64,000 nt of DNA from an uncultured Lachnospiraceae bacterium (GTDB taxonomy: Bacteria > Bacillota > Clostridia > Lachnospirales > Lachnospiraceae): positions 124,001 to 188,000 of the forward strand of contig CANQCY010000001.1 of assembly GCA_947591245.1 (NCBI GenBank), written 5' to 3'. Every line of letters starts with the position of its first letter. The first letter of the stretch is position 1. Shown here piece by piece: positions 16,590 through 24,964 of the stretch. Under the pieces are notes generated by a model that was not told the DNA's origin, did no database searches, and saw only the letters and a list, made by a program, of their open reading frames with translations. The translations under genes and the position numbers were made by a program.

Positions 16590-17402
16590 TTGGATTTAGC
16601 ATCTATTATAGGTATAGTGGGATGTGCTGCAGCTGTTGTTTACGGTATCATATCCGGTGATCAGGGTGTTTCTGCCCTGAACAACTTCTGGGATATGCCT
16701 TCTTTCCTGATTACGGTCCTCGGTTCCATGTTCTGTATGCTGACAATGGCGGACAGCATACCGGGACTGCTGGCTTCTCTGAAGTCAATCGGGCTGATTA
16801 TGAAGGTTCCTGAGAGCAATGAAGGGGAAGTGATACATACGATCATCGATCTGGCAAATGTTGCCAGAAAAGAAGGCCTTTTGCAGCTGGAAGAAGCGGC
16901 GTCGGAAATCGAGGATGATTTCCTGAAAAAAGGGATTATGCTGATTGTAGACGGTACGGACCAAGAGCTTGTTACGAGCATATTGGATACCGATTTGAAT
17001 TGTATTGAACGGCGGCACAATAAAATTATCAGTTTCTGGGAGGGCCTGGCGGCGATGGGGCCCTCATGGGGAATGATCGGTACCCTGATCGGACTGATCA
17101 ACATGCTTAAGCTTCTCGACGACCCAAGCTCGATCGGGCCGAACATGGCAGTAGCGCTCATTACGACATTGTACGGTTCTCTGCTTGCGAACTGGATTAG
17201 CATTCCCGTTGCGTCTAAGCTGAAAGCGATCAATGCGACAGAGATCATGACAAAGGAAGTCATCTGCGAAGGGATTTTGTCAATTCAGGCAGGTGAAAAC
17301 CCGCGTGTGATCGAGGAAAAACTGAAATCCTTCCTGGCGCCAAAGCTTCGTGACGAGGTATTGAACAATGGTCAGGATGCCGGTCAAGGTGGTGAGGGAT
17401 AA
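16590..17402 (+). CDS. motA: Flagellar stator protein MotA
   Basis: MotA, with MotB, forms the ion channel that drives rotation. The TTG start at 16590 follows AAGGTGG; the protein is 270 residues. Four membrane segments are visible, two near the N-terminus and two in the second half. The signature region is GPSWGMIGTLIGLINMLKLL then GPNMAVALITTLYGSLLANW, with the conserved prolines. The cytoplasmic loop between TM2 and TM3 holds the charged residues that meet FliG. The stop and the motB ATG overlap (TAATG). Whether the coupling ion is H+ or Na+ cannot be read with confidence. Confidence 0.96.
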   Translation: MDLASIIGIVGCAAAVVYGIISGDQGVSALNNFWDMPSFLITVLGSMFCMLTMADSIPGLLASLKSIGLIMKVPESNEGEVIHTIIDLANVARKEGLLQLEEAASEIEDDFLKKGIMLIVDGTDQELVTSILDTDLNCIERRHNKIISFWEGLAAMGPSWGMIGTLIGLINMLKLLDDPSSIGPNMAVALITTLYGSLLANWISIPVASKLKAINATEIMTKEVICEGILSIQAGENPRVIEEKLKSFLAPKLRDEVLNNGQDAGQGGEG

Positions 17403-18229
17403 TGGCAAGAAAGAAACAGGAAGAACCGGATTCAATTGAAGGCGGTTGGATCAATACGTTTGCCGACTTGATGAATTTGCTGCTGTGCTTTTTCGTGCTT
17501 TTGTTTTCAATGTCAACGGTGGATGCTGAAAAATACGAGCAGATCGTTCAATCGTTTACGCAAAAAATCAATATATTCGACGGCGGCGATAAGTCTGTGG
17601 GGGAGGGCGCCTTTGTTTCCAGCGGCACGAGCCAGAAAATATCAATGGAGCAGTTTTTTAACGAATTTGAAGAGAGCAGCTCCGATCCGAATCAGGAAGA
17701 AACCAGTTCGGAAATTCTGGACGAAGAAAGCGAATGGGAAGCGAAAAAACAGGCGGAACTCAAGAGCAAAACGACGGCTATTTATGATGATGTGTCGGAT
17801 AGGGCGGCCGATAAAAAAATTCAGGATGAGATTAATGTGAACATGGATGAAAAATACCGATATGTACAGATCTCCCTGAACGGCGCGATTCTTTTTGATT
17901 CCGGTTCCGATGCGATTAAGCAGTCCGCAATTGGAATTTTGAGCAAGGTCGGAGATATATTAAAGGTATATGACAAGCATATGATAAAGATTGAGGGGCA
18001 TACGGATAATGTCCAGATATCAGGAGGACGTTTCCCGAATAATATGTGGCTGTCCGCTGCGAGGGCGACGCAGGTATTTGACTATTTTGTCAGCGTGAAG
18101 AAACTGGATCCGCATACGCTTGAGGCGACGGGACGGAGCGAATACGAGCCGGTATCGGACAATGATACCGAGAAAGGCCGCGCGCGCAACCGAAGGGTTG
18201 AGATAAAGATATATACGGAGAATGATTAG
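17402..18229 (+). CDS. motB: Flagellar stator protein MotB
   Basis: MotB anchors the stator to peptidoglycan and carries the ion-binding aspartate. The protein is 275 residues. The single membrane helix (about 15-40) contains FADLMNLLLCFFVLLFSMS, with the essential Asp at about residue 22. An acidic plug/linker region (about 70-140) is followed by an OmpA-like domain. That domain has LFDSGSDAIKQSA, IEGHTDNVQISGGRFPNNMW and the closing GRARNRRVEIKI. It overlaps motA and is 9 bases from fliL, so the three are translated together. Confidence 0.97.
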   Translation: MARKKQEEPDSIEGGWINTFADLMNLLLCFFVLLFSMSTVDAEKYEQIVQSFTQKINIFDGGDKSVGEGAFVSSGTSQKISMEQFFNEFEESSSDPNQEETSSEILDEESEWEAKKQAELKSKTTAIYDDVSDRAADKKIQDEINVNMDEKYRYVQISLNGAILFDSGSDAIKQSAIGILSKVGDILKVYDKHMIKIEGHTDNVQISGGRFPNNMWLSAARATQVFDYFVSVKKLDPHTLEATGRSEYEPVSDNDTEKGRARNRRVEIKIYTEND

Positions 18230-18238
18230 GAGGCTATT

Positions 18239-18748
18239 ATGAAGAAGAATATACTTACGATTGTGATTATGGCCGCTACGGTAGTGAACTTGATTCTTAC
18301 GATTATTATGGTTTTTTCTATCGTACCGGCGGCAAACAAAACAAACAAGCTTGTTGATAAAGTGGCTGAGGTCATGGATATGGAGCTTGAGCAGGAACAG
18401 GCGGAGAACTATTCGTTTGAAGACCTTACGCCGTACGAGGTTAATTTTGAAAACAAACAGACGATCAACCTGACGCAAGAGGACGGCGACAAGGAGCCGC
18501 ATTACGTTGTGATCGACGGATTTTCCGTTTCGTTGAATAAGGAAGCGGACGATTACGACAAAATTTATGAAGCAGTACAGACGTCTCCGGTGTATGTGAC
18601 GGGATGCGTGAAATCAGCGATAGCTGAGCAGACGATCAGCACGCTGAATGAAGAGACGATTAAGGCGGCGGCGCTTGCAAAAATACAGGATTTTTACGAT
18701 AGCAAGTGCATCGTACGAGTGGATTTAAATGGATATATGTACCAATAG
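18239..18748 (+). CDS. fliL: Flagellar basal body-associated protein FliL
   Basis: FliL is a single-pass membrane protein that forms rings around the stator and increases torque. The protein is 169 residues, with ATG 18239 after an AGGAGG site. One N-terminal membrane segment (about 5-28) is followed by a short acidic linker and a periplasm-facing domain. The domain opens EDLTPYEVNFENKQTINLTQ and ends with the AKIQDFYDSKCIVRVDLNGYMYQ-type C-terminus usual for FliL (quoted in part). Its place between motB and fliM is canonical. A promoter-like sequence follows it. Confidence 0.9.
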   Translation: MKKNILTIVIMAATVVNLILTIIMVFSIVPAANKTNKLVDKVAEVMDMELEQEQAENYSFEDLTPYEVNFENKQTINLTQEDGDKEPHYVVIDGFSVSLNKEADDYDKIYEAVQTSPVYVTGCVKSAIAEQTISTLNEETIKAAALAKIQDFYDSKCIVRVDLNGYMYQ

Positions 18749-18770
18749 GATGGTTATTTTAAGAAAACAC

Positions 18771-18799
18771 TTTAATTTATTTTGAGTTTGTGTTATAAT
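18771..18799 (+). promoter_or_regulatory. Candidate internal sigma-A promoter upstream of fliM
   Basis: A consensus TATAAT at 18794-18799 has TTTAAT 17 bases upstream (18771-18776). It lies in a 116-base gap between fliL and fliM. The -10 box is perfect but the -35 box is only a half match. It could give extra expression of the C-ring and export-gate genes. Confidence 0.45.
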
Positions 18800-18864
18800 A
18801 CACTATGGGTGTCACGTTTCCTAACCAGCACCTATTTATAACAAGATACAGTGAGGTGAGGATC

Positions 18865-19842
18865 ATGGCGGATGTGCTGTCGCAAAGCGAAATTGATAGT
18901 TTGCTTTCCGCTCTGAACAGTGGCGATTTTGACCCTGCAAAAACCGAAGATATGGAGGAACGGCAGGTAAAAGATTATAATTTTGCCAGACCATCCAAAT
19001 TTTCCAAAGACCACTTACGTACGCTGGTGTTTATATTCGAGCATTATGCGCGGCTGCTCTCGACAAGCCTTCCGGTCTATCTGAGGAAAAATGTTCAGGT
19101 AGAAGTGATGGATGCGGAGGCGGCGACATTTCAGGAGTTTTCAAACTCCCTGTCGAATCCGGTATTGCTTGGCGTGGTAAATTTTGCGCCGCTGGAGGGA
19201 ACGGTTGTTATAGAAATGGCAAGCGGGCTTGGTTATATGATTGTAGACAGAATGCTTGGCGGAAGCGGCGTGCCACTGGATAAAGTAAGAGAATTTACGG
19301 AAATCGAGCTGACGATTATTAAACGGATTATGAGCGTCTGCACAAATTTGCTTGTGGAACCGTGGGCGAACGTTCAGGAATTAAATCCGACGCTTGAGCG
19401 CATTGAGACCAATTCGCAGTTTGCCCAGTTTGTTTCGCCGAATGAAATGACTTCGGTGATTACGATGAATATTAAGATTGGCGATATACAGGGACTTATG
19501 AATATCTGCATTCCGTATACTGTGGTGAAGCCGGTTATTGATAAAATCAATACAAAGTATTGGTATTCGACGGCGGATGTCAAGAGTAACGAAGCGTACC
19601 GCAGGTCGATTGAGGATACGCTGAACCGCGCGCAAATTCCTGTCCGAGCCATTATGGGACGAAGCGCAATTTCGGTCAATGATTTTATTCATTTGCAAGT
19701 AGGGGATATTATCAAGATTGACACAAAACTTGAAGATGAAATGGATGTTTTTGTGGGAAATATCAAGAAATTTTCTGCAGTGCCCGGAGCACGTGACGAT
19801 GCATATGCAGTTAAGATTAAATCAGTATACAGAGAGGAGTAA
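18865..19842 (+). CDS. fliM: Flagellar motor switch protein FliM
   Basis: FliM forms the wall of the C ring and binds phosphorylated CheY to switch rotation. The track begins at 18805, but ATG 18865 after GAGGTGAGG gives MADVLSQSEIDSLLSALNSG, the CheY-binding N-terminal peptide, and 325 residues. The middle CheC-like domain contains YARLLSTSLPVYLRKNVQVE and GGSGVPLDKVREFTEIE. The C-terminal SpoA/FliN-like domain has INDFIHLQVGDIIKID-type residues (here VNDFIHLQVGDIIKIDTKL). It is followed after 6 bases by fliY. Confidence 0.97.
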   Translation: MADVLSQSEIDSLLSALNSGDFDPAKTEDMEERQVKDYNFARPSKFSKDHLRTLVFIFEHYARLLSTSLPVYLRKNVQVEVMDAEAATFQEFSNSLSNPVLLGVVNFAPLEGTVVIEMASGLGYMIVDRMLGGSGVPLDKVREFTEIELTIIKRIMSVCTNLLVEPWANVQELNPTLERIETNSQFAQFVSPNEMTSVITMNIKIGDIQGLMNICIPYTVVKPVIDKINTKYWYSTADVKSNEAYRRSIEDTLNRAQIPVRAIMGRSAISVNDFIHLQVGDIIKIDTKLEDEMDVFVGNIKKFSAVPGARDDAYAVKIKSVYREE

Positions 19843-19848
19843 AATGCA

Positions 19849-21069
19849 ATGGATGGAATGTTATCGCAGGAAGAAATCAATGCATTGCTCGGTGGCATGG
19901 ACGGCGATTCCAGTGCTGAATCAGATGCCGGCCAGCAGGAAGCGCCGGGTATGGGCGCAGCCGATTCTTCCACAGCAGCAGAATCCGAGGAGCGTTTATC
20001 TCTGGAAGAGGGCGACGCCTTAGGCGAGATCGCAAATATCAGTATGGGAACGGCGGCTACAACGCTGTCTGTATTGATGAATAATCGGGTCGAGATTACG
20101 ACGCCACAGCTTTCTTATGTGACTGTTGATGATCTCAAAGAACGTAATCAGGCTCCGTGCGTGTTTATATACATAGGTTACCGTACGGGACTGGAAGGAA
20201 AAAATGTTCTGATACTGAAAGAAAAGGATGTAAAAATCATTACAGATCTTATGATGGGTGGTGATGGAACCAATACCGATGTAGAACTTTCGGAGCTCCA
20301 CCTCAGCGCCATCAGTGAGGCGATGAATCAGATGATGGGTTCGGCGGCCACTTCGATGTCGACGATGATTAATGAAATGGTGGATATCAGTCCGCCCACA
20401 TCGATCCGGGTGGATTTTGATGATGACGTCGGCCTTCAGGATGTTCTGAAAGACATGGTAGGAAAATTATTTGCGCAGGTTTCCTTTAAGATGGTAATCG
20501 GAGATTTGATTGACAGCGAGATCATACAGTTATATCCGCTTCAATTTGCGCGTATGCTATACGATAAGTTTAAAGATACGATGGGAGGAGGCGGCGTAGA
20601 AGAAGAGCCGGCGCCGCAACCCGCCGCTGCGCCGCAGCCGGCGGCAGCGCCGCAACAGCAGCCGGCGCAACAGCCACAGCAGCCGGCGCAACAGCCGGTG
20701 ATGCAGCAGATGCCGCCGCAGCAAATGATGATGGGGGCGATGCCGATGTATGCAATGCCGCCTCAGGATTTGAATGTGCAGCCGGCACAATTCCAGAGCT
20801 TTGCACCGGTGCAGAATTTAGACGGTATTGCTCCGGAAAACATAGATTTGATTATGGATGTGCCGCTGGAAGTTACGGTTGAGCTTGGCAGAACCAGCAA
20901 ATCCATAAAAGAGATACTGGATTTTTCGCCGGGTACGGTCATAGAGCTGGATAAACTTGCCGGAGAACCCATTGACGTGTTAGTGAATGGTAAATTTGTA
21001 GCCAAAGGCGAAGTGGTCGTTATTGAAGAAAACTTCGCTATTCGTGTAACTGAAATTATTAAAGATTAA
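19849..21069 (+). CDS. fliY: Motor switch phosphatase FliY (CheC-FliN fusion)
   Basis: FliY replaces FliN in many Firmicutes and also dephosphorylates CheY-P at the C ring. The protein is 406 residues. It starts with a FliM-like peptide (MLSQEEINALLGGMDG). Next comes a CheC-type phosphatase region with both E-x2-N motifs, GEIANISMG and SEAMNQMMG, so catalysis is probably intact. A Pro/Gln/Ala/Met-rich linker (about 245-310) separates it from a C-terminal FliN domain (MDVPLEVTVELGRTSKSIKE then GTVIELDKLAGEPIDVLVNG). No separate cheC is present in this operon, so FliY may be the main local CheY-P phosphatase. Confidence 0.96.
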   Translation: MDGMLSQEEINALLGGMDGDSSAESDAGQQEAPGMGAADSSTAAESEERLSLEEGDALGEIANISMGTAATTLSVLMNNRVEITTPQLSYVTVDDLKERNQAPCVFIYIGYRTGLEGKNVLILKEKDVKIITDLMMGGDGTNTDVELSELHLSAISEAMNQMMGSAATSMSTMINEMVDISPPTSIRVDFDDDVGLQDVLKDMVGKLFAQVSFKMVIGDLIDSEIIQLYPLQFARMLYDKFKDTMGGGGVEEEPAPQPAAAPQPAAAPQQQPAQQPQQPAQQPVMQQMPPQQMMMGAMPMYAMPPQDLNVQPAQFQSFAPVQNLDGIAPENIDLIMDVPLEVTVELGRTSKSIKEILDFSPGTVIELDKLAGEPIDVLVNGKFVAKGEVVVIEENFAIRVTEIIKD

Positions 21070-21087
21070 TTACGGAGGAAAATAACA

Positions 21088-21450
21088 ATGGCAAAAAGTG
21101 TTTTGGTATGTGATGACGCAGCGTTTATGAGAGTCATGATTAAAGACATTTTAACAAAAAACGGCTATGATGTAGTCGGAGAAGCGGAAAATGGCATGGT
21201 TGCTGTCGATAAGTACAATGAGACAAAACCGGATTTGGTTATGATGGATATCACGATGCCGGAGATGGATGGTATTCAGGCGCTGAAGAAGATCAAAGAG
21301 ACAGATGCGGGAGCAAACATTATTATGTGTTCTGCAATGGGCCAGCAGGCTATGGTCATTGAGTCTATTCAGTCGGGCGCCAAGGACTTTATCGTAAAGC
21401 CATTTCAGGCGGATCGCGTTTTGGAAGCCGTAAAGAAGGTAATCGGATAA
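21088..21450 (+). CDS. cheY: Chemotaxis response regulator CheY
   Basis: CheY is phosphorylated by CheA and binds FliM/FliY to change motor bias. The protein is 120 residues, a lone receiver domain. The acidic pocket is DD at residues 9-10, and the phosphoacceptor is Asp54 in MMDITMPEMDG. The switch Ser/Thr lies in IIMCSAMGQQ, and the conserved lysine in IVKPFQ. A good GGAGG ribosome binding site precedes ATG 21088. The gene sits between fliY and fliO, exactly as in Bacillus, and ends one base before fliO begins. Confidence 0.97.
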   Translation: MAKSVLVCDDAAFMRVMIKDILTKNGYDVVGEAENGMVAVDKYNETKPDLVMMDITMPEMDGIQALKKIKETDAGANIIMCSAMGQQAMVIESIQSGAKDFIVKPFQADRVLEAVKKVIG

Positions 21451-21451
21451 A

Positions 21452-21808
21452 ATGGCGAATAATATTCTGCAGTTGCTTGGCATGGTTGTGGTGTTTATTT
21501 TAATTCTCGCTGCGACGTATTATGTGACAAAATGGATTGCCAGGTCGGGGGCGATTCAGCCCTCTTCAAAGAATATTAAAGTGATTGAAACTTTTAAAAT
21601 TGCACCAAATAAATATATCCAGATTATCCGGTTAGGCAGTCGGTATTATTCGATTGGCGTGACAAAGGAGCATATAACCTTTCTTTCTGCATTAGACGAG
21701 GAACAGCTGAATTTGCAGGAATTGGACGCGGCTTTACCTAACGCCACGTTTGTGGATGTTATGAGTAAAGTTGCTTCCAGGATTAAAAAGAAAGAAGAAA
21801 AAAAATAA
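21452..21808 (+). CDS. fliO: Flagellar export protein FliO/FliZ
   Basis: FliO (FliZ in Bacillus nomenclature) helps FliP assemble into the export gate. The protein is 118 residues. A single membrane segment lies at about residues 7-28 (LLGMVVVFILILAATYYVTK). A small cytoplasmic domain follows, with IKVIETFKIAPNKYIQIIRL and YSIGVTKEHITFLSAL-type residues, matching the family. The tail is Lys-rich. There is no signal peptide ahead of the membrane helix, unlike some FliZ proteins. It follows cheY at once and precedes fliP by 15 bases. Confidence 0.9.
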   Translation: MANNILQLLGMVVVFILILAATYYVTKWIARSGAIQPSSKNIKVIETFKIAPNKYIQIIRLGSRYYSIGVTKEHITFLSALDEEQLNLQELDAALPNATFVDVMSKVASRIKKKEEKK

Positions 21809-21823
21809 GAAAAGGTTGGTATT

Positions 21824-22675
21824 ATGAGAACACATAAGAGATGGTTTTTGATTGTATGCAAAGGGATGTCTCTGTTTTTGGTACTATGTATATTAACCTT
21901 TTTTTGTGGTACAATCATACATGCTGCGCCGGTGAGCTCCGATGCCAATGCAGATCAGGTCGGGGCAGCTTCGACAGGAGGCGTTAGCGATCCTGAGGAT
22001 CCGGACAGTTTTGAATTTAATATAACGTCAAATGCGGGGAGCAGCAGCTTATCAGCAAGTCTGCAGATGCTTCTTGTTCTGACGGTTTTATCCATAGCAC
22101 CATCGATCCTTATCATGATGACGTCGTTTACAAGGATTATTGTGGTGCTACATTTTGTGCGCTCGGCGCTGGGAACGCAGACAACGCCGCCGAACCAGGT
22201 TCTGACCGGGTTGGCGCTGTTTTTGACGCTGTTTATTATGTCGCCGGTCATAGCGGATGTTAATGCGAATTGCGTACAGCCGTTCCAGCAGGGACAGCTG
22301 ACTCAGGAGGAGGCGCTTAACGCGGGCCTGAAGCCGATCCGTGAATTTATGTTTGAACAGACGAATCGATCAGATATACGCCTCTTTCTGGACATAGAAG
22401 GAGAGGACAGGGAAATTAATTCTGAAGAAGATATTCCCACTATGGTTCTCATGCCGGCGTTTATGATCAGCGAACTGCGGACTGCGTTTATTATCGGCTT
22501 TATGATTTATTTGCCGTTTATTATTATAGATATGGTTGTGGCGTCGACGCTCATGTCGATGGGCATGATGATGCTGCCCCCCACTACGATTTCCATGCCG
22601 TTTAAGATTTTGCTGTTTGTATTGGCAGATGGTTGGAATTTAGTGATAGGGGAGCTTGTTAAAACGTTTTATTAG
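21824..22675 (+). CDS. fliP: Flagellar export gate protein FliP
   Basis: FliP forms the central pore of the flagellar type III export gate with FliQ and FliR. The protein is 283 residues. It has a long signal sequence (about 1-35, ending near IIHAAPVSSDA), typical of FliP. Then come LLVLTVLSIAPSILIMMTSF, VVLHFVRSALGTQTTPPNQV and the periplasmic loop. The C-terminal pair of helices includes MMMLPPTTISMPFKILLFVL, the FliP signature. The ribosome binding site is AAAGGTTGG. Confidence 0.97.
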   Translation: MRTHKRWFLIVCKGMSLFLVLCILTFFCGTIIHAAPVSSDANADQVGAASTGGVSDPEDPDSFEFNITSNAGSSSLSASLQMLLVLTVLSIAPSILIMMTSFTRIIVVLHFVRSALGTQTTPPNQVLTGLALFLTLFIMSPVIADVNANCVQPFQQGQLTQEEALNAGLKPIREFMFEQTNRSDIRLFLDIEGEDREINSEEDIPTMVLMPAFMISELRTAFIIGFMIYLPFIIIDMVVASTLMSMGMMMLPPTTISMPFKILLFVLADGWNLVIGELVKTFY

Positions 22676-22710
22676 TGTTGATCTTATAGGAAAGCGAGGT
22701 GGCGGGTACT

Positions 22711-22980
22711 ATGACAGAAGCAGATGTGGTTGATATTTCATCAAAGATGATCTGGGTTATTATCAAGTGTTCTGCGCCATTGCTGCTTGTTTCCCTTATC
22801 GTGGGATTGATCATCAGCATATTTCAGACAGTCACGTCCATACAGGAGCAGACGCTTACGTTTGTGCCGAAGCTGCTGGCGATCTTTATTGTGCTGCTTT
22901 TGTGCGGGAACTGGATTATGAATAACTGCGTTGAGTTTTTCCGGCTGCTGTGTGAAAGCTTTAAATTGTTTGTGAAATAA
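22711..22980 (+). CDS. fliQ: Flagellar export gate protein FliQ
   Basis: FliQ wraps around the FliP-FliR pore; four copies are expected per gate. ATG 22711 is better than the track's GTG 22699, because GAGGTGG (22696-22702) then lies 8 bases upstream. The result is 89 residues. Two membrane hairpin helices are visible around LLVSLIVGLIISIFQTVTSI and LLAIFIVLLLCGNWI, with the conserved QEQTLTFVPK loop between. It is followed by fliR after 28 bases. Confidence 0.95.
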   Translation: MTEADVVDISSKMIWVIIKCSAPLLLVSLIVGLIISIFQTVTSIQEQTLTFVPKLLAIFIVLLLCGNWIMNNCVEFFRLLCESFKLFVK

Positions 22981-23008
22981 GCAGGCTGTCTGGTAAGGAG
23001 GAATTACT

Positions 23009-23791
23009 GTGAATCATGCGTTTAATTTTACGGTAGAGAATCTTGAATTTTATCTCATGGTTCTGATTCGCATTTCATCCTTTGTCATGGTAGCCCCGTT
23101 TTTCAATTTTCAGACGATACCCGCCAGGTGGAAGTTTGCCGTCAGCTTCTTGCTGAGCGTCGTGATGATTCAGTCGATTCCCGCAGTACAGCTTGAATAC
23201 ACCGGAATTATCGGTTTTTCGGCGCTTATTATAAAAGAATGCGCGGTAGGGCTGATTCTCGGATATGTTTGCAATATATGCCTTTATATCGTGAATTTCG
23301 CCGGACAGCTGATGGATATGGACATGGGATTGTCAATGGCGAGCATGTTTGATCCGATTACCAGCGTGCAGGTATCCGTAACCGCAAATATGTATGTGTA
23401 TCTGGTTATGCTCGTTATGGTAGTGACAAATATGCACCATTATGTCATAAGGGCGATCTTGGAAACGTTTGAGTATTTCACGATCGGGCAGGAGGTTTTC
23501 AATGCGAATCTTCTCCAAATGGCGATTGGGTTCATCACAAATTATTTTGTGATCGGATTTCGGATCGTGCTTCCCGTATTTGCGTGCATGCTTGTGATCA
23601 ATGTGGTGCTCGGCGTTTTGTCGAGGGCGGCGCCGCAGATGAATATGTTCGTTGTCGGTATGCAGCTTAAAGTGTTTGCTGGCATTCTTGTGCTGGCGAT
23701 TATCGTTACGACCGTTCCTACCATTGCAGAGTTCGTTTTCGGCAAAATGAAGGACGTCGTTACGGATGTATACCGATCGTTTACGCCATAA
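23009..23791 (+). CDS. fliR: Flagellar export gate protein FliR
   Basis: FliR completes the helical FliPQR export channel. It starts with GTG 23009, 7 bases after AAGGAGGA. The protein is 260 residues with about six membrane segments. Family motifs include VAPFFNFQTIPARWKFAVSF near the N-terminus, IIKECAVGLILGYVCN, and FAGQLMDMDMGLSMASMFDP. The end (FGKMKDVVTDVYRSF) is the usual short cytoplasmic tail. The stop lies inside an upstream extension of the flhB frame but before the preferred flhB start. Confidence 0.96.
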   Translation: MNHAFNFTVENLEFYLMVLIRISSFVMVAPFFNFQTIPARWKFAVSFLLSVVMIQSIPAVQLEYTGIIGFSALIIKECAVGLILGYVCNICLYIVNFAGQLMDMDMGLSMASMFDPITSVQVSVTANMYVYLVMLVMVVTNMHHYVIRAILETFEYFTIGQEVFNANLLQMAIGFITNYFVIGFRIVLPVFACMLVINVVLGVLSRAAPQMNMFVVGMQLKVFAGILVLAIIVTTVPTIAEFVFGKMKDVVTDVYRSFTP

Positions 23792-23822
23792 GAAAAAACG
23801 GTCAGGAAATGAGGGTTTCGGC

Positions 23823-24920
23823 ATGGTTGAATACAATCTGCAGTTTTTTGCCAAAGATGGAGAGGGCGGAGAAAAAACAGAAGACGCTACCCAGAAAAAG
23901 CTGGAAGACGCCAGAAAAGAAGGACAGGTAGCGAAAAGCCAGGACGTCAGCGTCGCCGTGCTCCTGCTCCTGATGTTTGTATGCCTCCGGGTATTTGGCG
24001 GATATATTGTAGATTCTACCCTTAAGGTGTTTAAGCTGTATTATGGAAGCATTCATGATTATGCGCGCGATTTTACGGTGATGCGGTCGATGAACCTGCT
24101 CACGCTGGGGGGCAGGGATATTCTGTTGATTGCGGGTCCGATTCTTGCGCTGACGCTCATTGCGGCGGTCACTGTCAATGTAGTGCAGGTCAAGTGGAAG
24201 CCGACGCTGAAACCGCTTCAGCCGAAGTTCTCAAAAATCAATCCCATTTCCGGTTTCAAACGGATGTTTTCAAAGGATAAGATTTTTGATCTTTTAAAAT
24301 CAGTGGCAAAGCTTGCCGTATTGTTTTATGTTGTATATTCGTCTCTCAAGGACGAGTGGGGAATGGTCGTCAATATTTATGAGCTGGAGCTGTATCCCGC
24401 CGTGCTGCTTGTGGTCGATACAGTGATAAATGTGGGGTTTAAGATTAGTATCGTTTTTATGATATTGGCGGCGGCGGATTATTACTACCAGCGTAGAAAA
24501 TTTAAGAATGATATGAAGATGACGAAGCAGGAAGTAAAAGACGAGTATAAAAATACTGAGGGAAATCCGCAAATTAAAGGGCGTATCCGAAGCAAGATGC
24601 AGGAGGCGTCGCGAAGGCGTATGATGCAGAGCGTGCCGGAGGCGGATGTCGTTATTACAAACCCGACTCACCTGGCGATCGCTCTTAAGTATGATAAGGA
24701 GCTGGCGGAAGCGCCGGTGGTGCTTGCCAAGGGAGCGGATTTTCTCGCAGAAAAGATTAAGGCGGCGGCGCGGGAAAATAAAGTGGAGATTGTTGAGAAT
24801 AAGCCGCTGGCGAGAATGTTATATTACAATGTAGAAATCGGAAACCAGATTCCGCCGGAATTGTACCAGATGGTGGCGGAGGTGCTGGCTTACGTATATG
24901 GAATACAAGGTAAGCTCTGA
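23823..24920 (+). CDS. flhB: Flagellar export switch protein FlhB
   Basis: FlhB controls substrate specificity of export. Its cytoplasmic domain cleaves itself and responds to FliK. ATG 23823 gives MVEYNLQFFAKDGEGGEKTE and 365 residues; the longer track start overlaps fliR and is not needed. The motif FFA...GEKTEDATQKKLEDARKEG is the standard N-terminus. Four membrane segments follow. The autocleavage motif NPTH is intact in VVITNPTHLAIALKYD, and the C-terminus has VEIVENKPLARMLY. A GAGGG site precedes the start. Confidence 0.97.
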   Translation: MVEYNLQFFAKDGEGGEKTEDATQKKLEDARKEGQVAKSQDVSVAVLLLLMFVCLRVFGGYIVDSTLKVFKLYYGSIHDYARDFTVMRSMNLLTLGGRDILLIAGPILALTLIAAVTVNVVQVKWKPTLKPLQPKFSKINPISGFKRMFSKDKIFDLLKSVAKLAVLFYVVYSSLKDEWGMVVNIYELELYPAVLLVVDTVINVGFKISIVFMILAAADYYYQRRKFKNDMKMTKQEVKDEYKNTEGNPQIKGRIRSKMQEASRRRMMQSVPEADVVITNPTHLAIALKYDKELAEAPVVLAKGADFLAEKIKAAARENKVEIVENKPLARMLYYNVEIGNQIPPELYQMVAEVLAYVYGIQGKL

Positions 24921-24964
24921 TATGAAATCAGATAAATTATAAGAGATTTGGAGGTGGAGCGGAG